From assembly GCA_026874595.1 (NCBI GenBank), contig CM049307.1, forward strand, positions 25,268,362 to 25,332,361: 64,000 nucleotides of DNA. The letters run 5' to 3'. Source of the DNA: Sipunculus nudus. Its lineage: Eukaryota > Annelida > Sipuncula > Golfingiida > Sipunculidae. The position numbers and the translations under genes were made by a program. Positions within the stretch are counted from its first letter, which is position 1; each line of letters starts with the position of its first letter. The notes under the pieces were generated by a model, which was not told the DNA's origin, ran no database searches, and saw only the letters and a program-made list of their open reading frames with translations. Of this stretch, positions 25,644-32,955 are shown one piece after another.

Positions 25644-28117
25644 AATTATACTTTGCATTCTATCCTGCTAAGTGCACATGGTGGCTTTATCACGGCTAAT
25701 GGGATGGGCCAGTCGATAAAGACAAAATAATTCAGACGAGAAATGTTCTATCTTTGGTAAGAGAGTTGAAACTTATGATATACAGATGAAAATCTATACT
25801 TAGAAATACTGGTAGAGTGTTAACTTAATCCTATAAAACTAGGAGAGGTGAGACCCGTTGTGAAAAAAAATATAGGCCACCAAACAGAAAGCATGATTGT
25901 AATGTAAACGCTGTATGAATAAGCTAGAGTCATGTTTTAAATATCTTTATTTAGTGATATAAAGTCTTAATTATACCGGGTAATAGACTGAGGAATTGTT
26001 ATTTTATTATTTTATTTTATTATTTTTTTTTTGCAATTTTCCTGACGGCTAGCATAGTCATAATTGCATAACTATATACAACAATGCACCCTTTCCATTG
26101 AATGGGCTCTGCCCATAAATGTTGCCTGATGTATTTCAGTCCGAAACCCCAGCATGGATGATTTTGTTTATTGAAACTATATACAAGAACGTACCACAGA
26201 CTCGACACCAAGCTCTCCTTTAAAAAAACAACTTTCACTTTTATTATTTGAGATAATGCATGTAGCGAAAGTATTGTGTTATCAGTTGTTTCACAAGGGA
26301 CTCGTGAATGAAGTTTTTTTGCACACCCATTATCTAAACATCATTTGAAATCTAATTTCCAGTAGAGTAAGGATCTGATTTCTTCAGAGCTTAATAAAAT
26401 TTCTAGAAAAATTTACTATTGAAACATCATATCTATTTGCCATAATGCAAATACGTAATGAATTTAATTTTTTAGGCATTTTAAGTAATTAAAAAACTGA
26501 GATACTAATAATTGGCTCTTATAAAAAAAAATATTACCTAAAAGAACACTACACATTCTTCAATTCTGGGTGATTTCATCATTAAGATATAACGTTTTGA
26601 AAAAGGTCAAAATAATCATTTCTTATAATTAGATGAGACGAAATCTACGGAGAACACTCTGTACTTAGTTTCCATGCTTGTCAAACCATTTCAGTCACAC
26701 ACTTATTATATAAACACTTGTTATACTAGAGCCTTGTTGAGTACTTCTGTTAGAAAAAAAATTTTAAAATTTACGAATTTTATTTACCGAATAAAATTGA
26801 TTTAAAAGGTGAAAGAATGTGCGTACGCTTGCCTTAATACAGTTTAATATGGAATCATTCATCCTGTAAGATAAGGACTCTCAAATGCTTTGTACCTTAA
26901 CTGGTAATAATTCCTGACAATGCACACATAAAATCCTAGTGTCATCAGACATTTTTGTGAGCAGCACTGAACCTCTAGTTCTGCATGTTCTGCATTTAGA
27001 CTGTGAAAAAAAAGAATATGCTTCTTGTACAACTAGCTGACTGCTGGCCCACTTAACCATGGTAACTTACCATGGTATATGTTTTATTATTTTCCACGTC
27101 CATAACACTAAAAGTCACATTATAACATATTTCATTTCAGTGAGTTACCAGTTAGAAAAGAGTCAGCTTGATTAATAAAGGTCGAAGAACTGGATGAAAT
27201 ATGAAAACGTGCAAAATCAGCATGTTTTCTCACGTAGTGAAGATCTACTCATTTTTACTACCATATAATGAATCTGTAACTTTCTAATAGTCATAATTCA
27301 AAAATAGACCTCCAGATCTTTTAAATGATACACACTTTGTGGTGGCACAATAATAATAGTTAAAGTAATAAGATTTATAAAATATATAAAGTCCTGAGAT
27401 CATCATAATGTGCTACATGCCTTAAGACTAAATATATTTTTTCGTTGTAAATATGTAAGACCCGAAGACTTATTGTCAGTTGTTACCGACTTGCGAACGG
27501 TATAAATGGTCGTTTGGATCCGTTGTCCAACAGCTGGACTTGCCTAAACAAGAAACAGTAATACACACTTGTAAGTCCTGTATTAAATTTATTCATTACT
27601 GTACAAGCTCAAATTCTCAGTCTAAACTAAAACATCTTTAACTTGTTGTAGCAGACGACAGCGCCGCGTCATGGACCAGCCACCAAAGAGCACGGAGGGC
27701 TCTGTTGATGGGTCAGTGGGTGCACAGACGCCGCCTCCGCCGTACGACTACGATTACCCGTCACCAGCACAGTGGCAGGAAATGGCGCCCCCTGTCTGGA
27801 ACGCTACAAACAACCGCTTTCCCAAGGGTATTCCTGCTGATGCATTATCAGAACTTCAAAATGGACAACGCGGACCAGTTTCAGTTGTCACCCGAACTTC
27901 ACGACATCCGACGAACCAGCGGCCGGTAAATATGATGATGCCGTTCGGAGGAGCTCCAGGGGGTATCTACTACACCCCACTAGGTGTCGCTGCAGGTTAT
28001 GACAGGGATGATGACAGTTCCATATCACCGGGTGATTCCGTCTCTCAGGTTTATTACAATACTCGACCTGAACGCTATAATTCAAATTATGTTTATGATG
28101 AAGCCTTTTCAAATTAA
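10391..28117 (+). CDS. CTLD-WSC-CTLD single-pass membrane receptor (10 coding exons)
   Basis: Join of 10391-10502, 14813-15022, 15663-15823, 17794-17926, 18290-18430, 19106-19360, 19894-20043, 21983-22087, 24954-25050 and 27655-28117. All junctions are GT/AG and in phase; the total is 1827 nt (608 residues plus stop). Order: signal peptide (1-~20), CTLD N-half (~38-107), WSC domain (~113-205), CTLD C-half-like segment (~206-252), complete CTLD (~253-387), Thr/Glu-rich stalk (388-422), transmembrane helix (~427-450), cytoplasmic tail (~452-608). It should sit in the plasma membrane with the lectin-fold modules outside. CTLDs bind sugars, lipids or proteins; here the WND calcium motif is WIS, so canonical calcium-dependent sugar binding is doubtful. 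The tail has a PPxY motif and several tyrosines. No orthologue can be named. The start is the only ATG in good signal-peptide context; the 5' UTR was not resolved. Confidence 0.85.
12155..13862 (+). repeat. Dispersed ~1.7-kb repeat, copy 1 (intron 1 of gene 1)
   Basis: Begins AGTATAACCAGTTGATTG, then ATCATGTATCGATGTTAG, and ends AAGTCCATTCCTTCGGAGG with GTGACAC. The same landmarks occur in order and orientation at 22911-24917. Its family is not recognised; a solo LTR or other non-autonomous element is possible. The boundaries are approximate. Confidence 0.7.
14813..15022 (+). CDS. Receptor gene 1, exon 2: N-terminal half of a C-type lectin-like domain
   Basis: Acceptor aattttctttag, donor GATG|gtgagc, phase 1 to 1. 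The peptide has the CTLD signature: paired cysteines (CLVLC), ASWREAVERC (helix 1 with its cysteine), HGTLAV, and WLGGI followed by WNWADG (the WIGG-like core). The C-terminal half (W..C....FICE) is absent here and does not follow immediately, because the next two exons are a WSC domain. An in-frame ATG lies upstream at 14758 but would bypass the acceptor, so it is not favoured. Confidence 0.85.
15462..15496. repeat. (TA)n microsatellite in intron 2
   Basis: Short TA run of about 30 bp. Confidence 0.9.
15663..15823 (+). CDS. Receptor gene 1, exon 3: first half of WSC domain
   Basis: Acceptor ttattcctccag, donor CTTAAA|gtaaga, phase 1 to 0. It reads YYQGCYAS near the start, then ATCRLKC and GFRFFSL, the opening cysteines and the aromatic FFSL strand typical of WSC domains. 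WSC modules are putative carbohydrate-binding Cys-rich domains, known from yeast Wsc stress sensors, polycystin-1 and Kremen. Confidence 0.85.
16043..17623 (+). repeat. Mollusc TTTTAGCTCAG element, copy A (intron 3)
   Basis: Starts TTTTTAGCTCAGCAGACTGG, has a GTCCGGCCGTCCGGCCGTC run, and ends AGCTGAGCGTCATGGCCCA. Inside, a ~330-bp unit is repeated about four times, each opening with AACAGGGCACAAATCGTAAC and closing with GCAGACTGGTGGCGCCACC. It has no coding capacity. Elements with this start and end are common in bivalve genomes. Confidence 0.8.
17794..17926 (+). CDS. Receptor gene 1, exon 4: second half of WSC domain
   Basis: Acceptor cttctatctttgtag, donor CAAG|gtatat, phase 0 to 1. It encodes CYCGNYFGKYG, then SCSVCLDGHFCG and CSAVYTVQ, the CxCG, C..C..G..CG and VY landmarks that close a WSC fold. 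Exons 3 and 4 together supply the complete cysteine set. The exon starts about 170 bp after the end of a mollusc-type repeat in intron 3. Confidence 0.85.
18290..18430 (+). CDS. Receptor gene 1, exon 5: cysteine-bearing segment resembling a CTLD C-terminal half
   Basis: Acceptor ttttcaccccag, donor TCAG|gtgagt, phase 1 to 1. After a charged lead-in it reads PGCIMGTHLGGN, then LTLADCGSARIAICMS. The C..DC..IAIC spacing resembles the last three cysteines of a CTLD, which would complete the domain begun in exon 2. It contains N-glycosylation sequons (NRT, NLT). It may instead be only a linker. Confidence 0.75.
19106..19360 (+). CDS. Receptor gene 1, exon 6: second CTLD, N-terminal half
   Basis: Acceptor cctattatttttcag, donor AAAG|gtttgt, phase 1 to 1. 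It shows CWLGEYQG, NCFII, then TWTEALKSC (helix 1 plus cysteine), a second helix around FVKDVDTVMQTL, and LFWTGG ending MWYWLKG, the WIGG-type core. Only this half lies upstream of the conserved long-loop boundary. Confidence 0.85.
19894..20043 (+). CDS. Receptor gene 1, exon 7: second CTLD, C-terminal half
   Basis: Acceptor ctatatcaactgtag, donor CTTG|gtaaga, phase 1 to 1. It reads RRWHENEP, GHCMSMNG, GRWISRDC and YRFICE, the classical CTLD ending with three conserved cysteines. The WND motif used for calcium coordination is WIS here, and ENEP stands near the EPN position, so canonical calcium-dependent sugar binding is unlikely. With exon 6 it makes one complete CTLD. Confidence 0.87.
20120..21687 (-). 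repeat. Mollusc TTTTAGCTCAG element, copy B, inverted (intron 7)
   Basis: Reverse-oriented relative to copy A: it opens with GGGGCCATGACGCACAGCTG, contains GTGGCGCCACCAGTCTGCA several times and ends TCAGTCAGCTGAGCTAAAAA. About five ~300-bp internal units are visible. It forms a long inverted-repeat pair with copy A across exons 4-7. Confidence 0.8.
21983..22087 (+). CDS. Receptor gene 1, exon 8: Thr/Glu-rich stalk
   Basis: Acceptor attaaacatcag, donor AATG|gtaata, phase 1 to 1. It encodes a cysteine-free segment rich in Thr, Glu and Gly (ETIPEETTEY, DNTTESGG) suited to O-glycosylation, just ahead of the membrane helix. A second AG eight bases downstream gives an early stop, which fixes the acceptor. 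Confidence 0.7.
22911..24917 (+). repeat. Dispersed ~1.7-kb repeat, copy 2, interrupted by another element (intron 8)
   Basis: Matches 12155-13862 along its length (ATCATGTATCGATGTTAG near the start; AAGTCCATTCCTTCGGG at the end), but between the AACCCAGGTGTTTT block and the GGTTTCAGTACAGTCGTAA block it carries about 850 bp of the mollusc repeat (23013-23860). The insertion is therefore younger than this copy. Confidence 0.7.
23013..23860 (+). repeat. Mollusc TTTTAGCTCAG element, copy C (intron 8)
   Basis: Begins AGCTGAAAGTCATCTGAGC and ends GTCAGCTGAGCGTCATGATC. It is shorter than copies A and B, with about three diverged internal units, and is inserted in the 22911-24917 repeat. Confidence 0.7.
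24954..25050 (+). CDS. Receptor gene 1, exon 9: transmembrane helix
   Basis: Acceptor tttgattttag, donor TACAG|gtaagt, phase 1 to 2. It encodes DMKDIVVYLVIGAACL continuing into a run of V, L, I and A, and ends ICYFYR: about 24 hydrophobic residues followed by a basic stop-transfer residue. This makes the protein a type I membrane protein. Confidence 0.85.
25085..25305 (+). mobile_element. tRNA-derived SINE in intron 9
   Basis: Shows a tRNA-like head with an A-box-like TAGTCGAGTGATAATACG and a B-box-like GGGTTTGATACCCGG, then a body containing TTTCTCCGGGTCTTCCTG and TTTCCTCCATCC, which resembles the conserved central core shared by metazoan SINEs. It starts about 35 bp after exon 9. The limits are approximate. 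Confidence 0.6.
25583..25642. repeat. (CT)n microsatellite in intron 9
   Basis: About 58 bp of uninterrupted CT. Confidence 0.95.
27655..28117 (+). CDS. Receptor gene 1, exon 10: cytoplasmic tail and stop
   Basis: Starts with RRQRR after the membrane, then about 148 residues rich in Pro, Tyr and Asn. Visible motifs are PPPPYDYDY (contains PPxY, a WW-domain ligand form), GIYYTPLG, SQVYYNT (contains YxN, the Grb2-SH2 consensus) and NYVYDEAF near the C-terminus. The stop overlaps an AATAAA hexamer at 28116-28121. The acceptor is a TAGCAG tandem, so an extra residue may be included. Confidence 0.85.
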
Positions 28118-28232
28118 TAAAATGACAGAGAACTCGGGAGGCAAATACTGATTATTAATCCGTCCGGTATTTTGCTCTGGATGCAGATATGGAGAAAGTT
28201 CACCGCTTATATGTTAAATATACAGTAATAAA
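28116..28232 (+). terminator. Candidate poly(A) signals of receptor gene 1
   Basis: Two AATAAA hexamers follow the coding end: 28116-28121, overlapping the stop codon, and 28227-28232 about 110 bp further. The second is the more plausible signal because the first leaves almost no 3' UTR. Position is the only evidence. Confidence 0.45.
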
Positions 28233-28487
28233 ACTGTAAAGCGCTACGGTGTCATATGTAGAGAAAACAACCCTTCGAAGCTTGGTCAGATCTAAAAAAT
28301 CTATCTCATTTTCATTATTTCTTTTGCAGCATGAAGACAACTTACTTACCCTATATATATATATGAAATACATGTGTAGACGTACGACGTTGTTAGACCA
28401 ACATAATGAAAAATTCTGGGTGTGTCAGCAATCAGTGTTTATCTCACTACTCGGGCAGCGGGGGGAAGGGGGTTCCGCCTCTGTGAC

Positions 28488-28898
28488 TTATGCAGCTTGT
28501 GCCCGTAAACAAGAAATCTGCGTATAGTCGTAACGTACGGGGGTTGATATCCTGAGATAACCTGTCGCATTAGCATGGAAGAACCCACTCGATTCAAGCT
28601 TGAACTCCTTTCGTGTTAGCGAGGATTGGAGGCCCAAAATTGCGAGAGTGAATACCGGGTATTTGTTTGCACTACTAGCATGCCCGTTTTTTTCATTGGG
28701 AGAGGTCCGCGGTTTGTCCGGGATGGGTTCCCCATGGGCCGAGTTCACACTCTTGATATGATGGCGTAGTTTCTGATAGATGATAGAGCCAACACAATTT
28801 CCCAATAATGCCAAATCAGTCCGGATAAATAGGAATAAAAGGAATGAGACCGGGCATTTATATATGAATGAGAGATTTTCGGAGTATGCTTTCATCAC
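28488..28898 (-). CDS. Unrecognised 136-codon open frame in a GC-rich block (doubtful gene)
   Basis: A single uninterrupted frame opening MMKAYSENLSFIYK, with a hydrophobic stretch (SFLLFLFIRTDLALLGN), a polar middle (GEPIPDKPRTSPNEKNGHAS) and a C-terminal part reading EFKLESSGFFHANATGY and RAQAA. The block is clearly richer in GC than its surroundings. No domain or family is recognised and no splice context is needed. It may be an intronless gene, the remnant of a transferred or repeated sequence, or chance. Confidence 0.25.
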   Translation of the reverse strand: MMKAYSENLSFIYKCPVSFLLFLFIRTDLALLGNCVGSIIYQKLRHHIKSVNSAHGEPIPDKPRTSPNEKNGHASSANKYPVFTLAILGLQSSLTRKEFKLESSGFFHANATGYLRISTPVRYDYTQISCLRAQAA

Positions 28899-29339
28899 TC
28901 CTTTTTAAGTAGACACTGGGATGGCTTATAAATCCAACAATATTATACATTTATGTTATATTACTCCCCTCAAGTAAAATCTAGTTGACCTTGTTCAAAG
29001 TTACTTGATATTGTGCTGTTGTGAATATCGTGTAACCTGACCCAAAAATGATTGGTGAAAGTTACACCAATACTTGCTATACTATCCAACATGAATTAAA
29101 ATTTGACAACATTGTTAGTGTCCCACAAAAACCCAGACTTGGTATTGGAACAAAATCGTTGATATAAAGAGGAATGGAGAATATTCAACGAAACTTTTTA
29201 CACTGTCAGATTATATTTAGCCTACATACTCAAGAAAACTTTTTGTGTATCTTTTAAATATATGCAAATATTTTATTTCACATAAACCTTAAAATACTTA
29301 TTTTCTGACAAAATTGTTCGACTTGTTTATTTAAATGAC

Positions 29340-29422
29340 TGATCTCTGTTTGTTTGTCTGTCTACCCCAGTCTTTGTCTCTCTGTCTCTGTTTTTGTCCC
29401 TGTGTTTGTGTCTGTTTGTCTG

Positions 29423-29470
<48 letters not shown>
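29340..29470. repeat. CTGT/CT-rich simple sequence
   Basis: Imperfect TCTGT units grading into pure (CT)n over the last 35 bp. Confidence 0.9.
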
Positions 29471-29471
<1 letters not shown>

Positions 29472-30050
29472 ATATCGGAATACTCATAGTGTAGTTAGTA
29501 GCCCCGGGTACAAGACTACGTGAACATTTGAAGTGGACTGATTGGGCCTCCTTTGAGGTCTCGATATACTCCCCTACGTCAGAGGGCCAAAACTGTCGAG
29601 TCAGCGGATGTCCCCGAACATATCGTATTTCCTTGATCAGACGCCCGGGCGTTTATCTTTTTTTCAGACCCTGTTTTGAACCGGCGTCTAAATAAGGCCG
29701 GCTTCTATTTAAGGCCGGCGTTTATTAGAAAACACATTATAAGGCTCGTCAGACAAAAACACCTCGAAACAATAAACTCGCCGGTCAATACTTAGGGACA
29801 GATAGAAAGTAATGCCGGTACACAGGTTGTGTTAACGAAATTTCCACAGACACTATCGAGATATTGCACACGCGGAATCTCCAGAATCACGCACCATGAT
29901 AAGAATTTACGGGAAATCACAGCGATAGATTGCAGATTTCCGCACGGGCCTCTCGAAACTAGAATGGTACCTCGCTCTATTATTGCACCGCTGCTCTAGG
30001 CCAATCATAGAGACGGGCGAACAACGTACGCCATCTTAGGTACTCCCGGC

Positions 30051-30407
30051 AGACTGGTTCCAACTCCAGTATGTATTATATATGATAAAAATAAGCATTT
30101 CGTGTGTAAAAAGAAGTTGCCAAAAGTTGGCTGTACATTTCTTGTCACATCAATGATTAGATTAATGGATATTGATAGTAAATAAATGACACGTACAGTG
30201 AAATATCAAAGATTCAGAATATCGTATTATCTATACATCCATAATTCAATTTTGTGTAAGAACACATATTTAAATATTTGAAAAAAAAACTAAAAATAAC
30301 TAAAGAAAGTCATTTTATAAGAAATCTTTACGGATAATCAGCCAGTATCGCGTGAACGTCCATGACAATCGGTATGAGCGTGCATACTGGAGTTGGAACC
30401 AGTCTAC
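30051..30407. mobile_element. Small foldback element (~355 bp)
   Basis: CAGACTGGTTCCAACTCCAG at 30051 is matched by the reverse-complement form CTGGAGTTGGAACCAGTC near 30388-30405. The interior is AT-rich and non-coding. It lies inside the 29623-32955 element. Confidence 0.6.
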
Positions 30408-30492
30408 AGTTAAGTCAGGAGTTGCAACACCCTTCCGCCAGAGGTCGTTTCTACTCAAAACGAATCTCTTCTGTTGTCAGTGTACATGTTGA

Positions 30493-30715
30493 TGCCGCGC
30501 GGTGCATTATTGGAGTCAGATTTTGACTCCAACAATCCCTAGACAGCAGTGTCGTACTCTTGAGAGTCCGAGTCTGCGCAGTGTGGAGTTGCAACTGGGA
30601 GTACTTAAGATGGCGTTGTACACCACACTGCGCAGACTCGGACTCTCAAGAGTACGACACTGCTGTCAGGGGTTTGTTGGAGTCAAAATCTGACACCAAC
30701 AATGCACCGCGCGGC
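30493..30715. repeat. Near-perfect long hairpin (arms ~93 bp, loop ~35 bp)
   Basis: The left arm runs from GCCGCGCGGTGCATT through GACAGCAGTGTCGTACTCTT to GTCTGCGCAGTGTGG; the right arm is the reverse complement with few mismatches. The loop includes CTGGGAGTACTTAAGATGG. The predicted RNA would be a ~90-bp stem. The palindromic arms also yield overlapping open frames that are not genes. Confidence 0.85.
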
Positions 30716-30951
30716 ACACTGACAGCGGTAATACACAAGTGGTGAAAAGGAGCCAATGTAGTCCGTTATAATGCGTTGGATTTTGTGTAAAGTAGTTATA
30801 TATCATGTAAATCGAATATACTTTGCGACTCTTTTGCCTTAATTTTGCCGAAATACCGTGGAAGGCGTCTTATGGGCACTGCTGGACAGTACATTCTTCC
30901 GTGGTACACTTTTCGTGTCTATGGGTGCGTTTGGTGTTCGTTAGATAACAG

Positions 30952-31010
30952 TGACGTCACAAAGACGTCACAGTGATCGGTCGCGCGTCACCTTCAATTG
31001 ACTGACGTCA
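30952..31010. promoter_or_regulatory. Cluster of CRE-like palindromes
   Basis: Full TGACGTCA palindromes at 30952-30959 and 31003-31010, with a GACGTCAC between them. This is the CREB/ATF consensus, but it lies inside a transposable element and near no known start site, so any function is speculative. Confidence 0.3.
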
Positions 31011-31310
31011 TATGTTTGACTGGCTTGTTTATTATCAGTTCTCAGGCAAGGAATGATTGGTAAACGCTGTAACTTGTTTTGTCATATTTAAGATTGTCTC
31101 ATACAAAATCAAGACAAGGTAAGGCATTACTTTTTACGCAGGTAGTCGGAGGAATAGCTCCTGAAACCTTTGGACAAGAAAGGTTTACACTGCTTTACAC
31201 GTATAAAAATTATCCCAGAAAAAAACATGCGCACACGGGTTCTGGGACGGATTATATAGGTTCATAATATATACTGGGCTGAACTTCAGCAAGTTAAGGG
31301 AACCCACAAT

Positions 31311-31410
31311 TTTAGCTCAGCTGACGTCTGACTATTAGCTGATAAGTAACCCGGTATATATGTGCTGTAGTTATGGTTAGTCCGTCCGTCCGTTAATTCC
31401 GTGTTAAGAG
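31311..31410 (+). repeat. Fragment of the mollusc TTTTAGCTCAG element
   Basis: Reads TTTTAGCTCAGCTGACGTC and then GTCCGTCCGTCCGTTAA, the start of the element seen at 16043, 20120, 23013 and 37977, truncated after about 100 bp. Confidence 0.6.
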
Positions 31411-31719
31411 AATTTGGTACCAGGCTACACTTGTCAAGTAGTTCGGTCCTTCCCACAGTGCCCAAACAGAAGAGATTCGTTTTGAGTAGAAACGACCTGT
31501 GGCGGAAGGGTTGTTGTACACCTGCCTCTATGCTTGGCTGTGGGCCATAATAGAGCAGGGTACCAGTATATCTCGAAACCAGGAACCCCGGTGTTTCCAG
31601 TTGCTGTTCCATTTATTTTTTACACCGCGTGCAGTTGGTAACATTGGTTACACAGGGTGAGCACGGGTCGGCTCTTCCATTAACTGTGTATCACGTACAA
31701 CTGGTCACATTGGTTCCAT

Positions 31720-32099
31720 AGTCTCTCCAACAGACGCCAGGTGCCGCTACCGCTCTGCACCAGTACGCCTGTTATTGAACGCCATTTTTTTTTCAAGAAT
31801 CTTGAAAAACAGAAGTGCCGATAGGCATGCGCAAGGAAACTCCCCTAGCATCTGGAGGTGAATCAGAATGGATGTCGGCTTTGCACAGACCGGGCAGACC
31901 CCAATAAAGACAAGTAAACAATATTGTTTGTTTTTATGGCAAAAATAATCCACTTTTGCTTGTCTATTGCAAGGGACGGATAGTAGGGGGATTCCATGCG
32001 CATGCCAAACAACACTTCCGCTCCTAAGAAAAATGGCGTCCAATAACAGACGTACTGGTGCAGAGAGGTAGCGGCACTTGGCGTCTGTTGGAAAGACTA
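31720..32099. mobile_element. MITE-like foldback with ~70-bp terminal inverted repeats
   Basis: Left TIR: GTCTCTCCAACAGACGCCAG continuing through GTGCCGCTACC, CTGCACCAGTACG and CTGTTATTG to GCCATTTTTT. The right end is its reverse complement with scattered mismatches. Flanking TA on both sides fits a TA duplication. The interior (~230 bp) has no transposase. It is nested in the 29623-32955 element. Confidence 0.75.
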
Positions 32100-32955
32100 A
32101 TTGGTTCCATCGAAATGCGGGGGGTGGTACTTATAACGGCACAGCGTAATTCATTTCCATGACACTTTCCATACGTGTTTTAACTATTCAGCTTGGAACA
32201 GCCTATTCAAGCGTTTCAAACCTGGTATATACTGGTATGTGACATTATCTGCCAGGAATATCCTACTGAATGTATGGTAAATACTTTAGATTATCTTAAA
32301 AGCGTGGTTTTGGTTACATTGGGGCGCACGTAAAATTGCTTAAAAAATAAGGCAAGGAGCGTTATTTGGCTTGACAGTAGCTACAAATTGTATCGTTTGA
32401 CACCATAATTTGGTGTCTTTATACTACATATAGGAAAATTTGCGTAAACGTAGTTGAACAGTTCCTGTTAAACCATCCGTGAGGTAGACTCTTATGGAAC
32501 CAAGTTGCACCGCTTGTGTCAAGCGGTTCTCGTTTTACCTAGCTTGACAGCAGTGATAATTTTAGCTTTCTCGCTGCTGACGTATTTGTGCAGTGTTTTT
32601 TAGGGTTAATGATCGGCTTTAACCATAATGGACGAATCTTGAATATTTGGTGTCCTTTATAGAAACAGGCATGCACGTAAGAAAACAAAAAGATTTATAG
32701 AGGAATTAAACATATTATCAACACAAACCGAAATTCATACAACAATTTCCTGTAAACTGACCGGTTCATGCACCAATTTTATTGAAGGGAAGAGACATCT
32801 GTCGGCAAACATTGAAACTACTCAGACACCAGGCCTCCGAACAGGACAGGCGTCTATTAAGGCCGACGTTTATTTTTCTGGGACATTGTTTTGCGTCGGC
32901 GACTAAATAAGGCAGGCGACCATTTACGGCCTGGCGTCTGATCAAAGAAATACGG

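Larger units (their letters stand above)
28233..29622. other. Intergenic segment downstream of gene 1
   Basis: Contains a notably GC-richer block (about 28440-28880) with a 136-codon minus-strand open frame (28898-28488) that I do not recognise, then AT-rich unique DNA and a CTGT/CT-rich tract (29340-29470). Nothing else is supported. Confidence 0.5.
30421..31519. mobile_element. ~1.1-kb foldback element with ~56-bp arms
   Basis: The left arm (30421-30476) contains CCTTCCGCCAGAGGTCGTTT and CTACTCAAAACGAATCTC; the right arm (about 31463-31519) is its near-perfect reverse complement. It encloses the long hairpin at 30493-30715 and a fragment of the TTTTAGCTCAG element at 31311-31400. No reading frame is recognisable. 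Confidence 0.6.
29623..32955. mobile_element. 3.3-kb terminal-inverted-repeat element with nested insertions
   Basis: Ends are 23-bp inverted repeats agreeing at 21 positions: left TCGTATTTCCTTGATCAGAC, right (reverse complement) CCGTATTTCTTTGATCAGAC, both continuing with GCC. Subterminal GGCGTCTAAATAAGGC-type units recur at both ends. Flanking TA on each side (29621-29622 and 32956-32957) suggests a TA target duplication, as in Tc1/mariner-like elements. No transposase was found; the interior is filled by other foldback elements. Confidence 0.65.

Noticed and set aside
30502-30745. Two overlapping plus-strand frames over the hairpin
   Set aside because: They derive from the palindrome arms; no motif is present and the sequence is explained by the inverted repeat.
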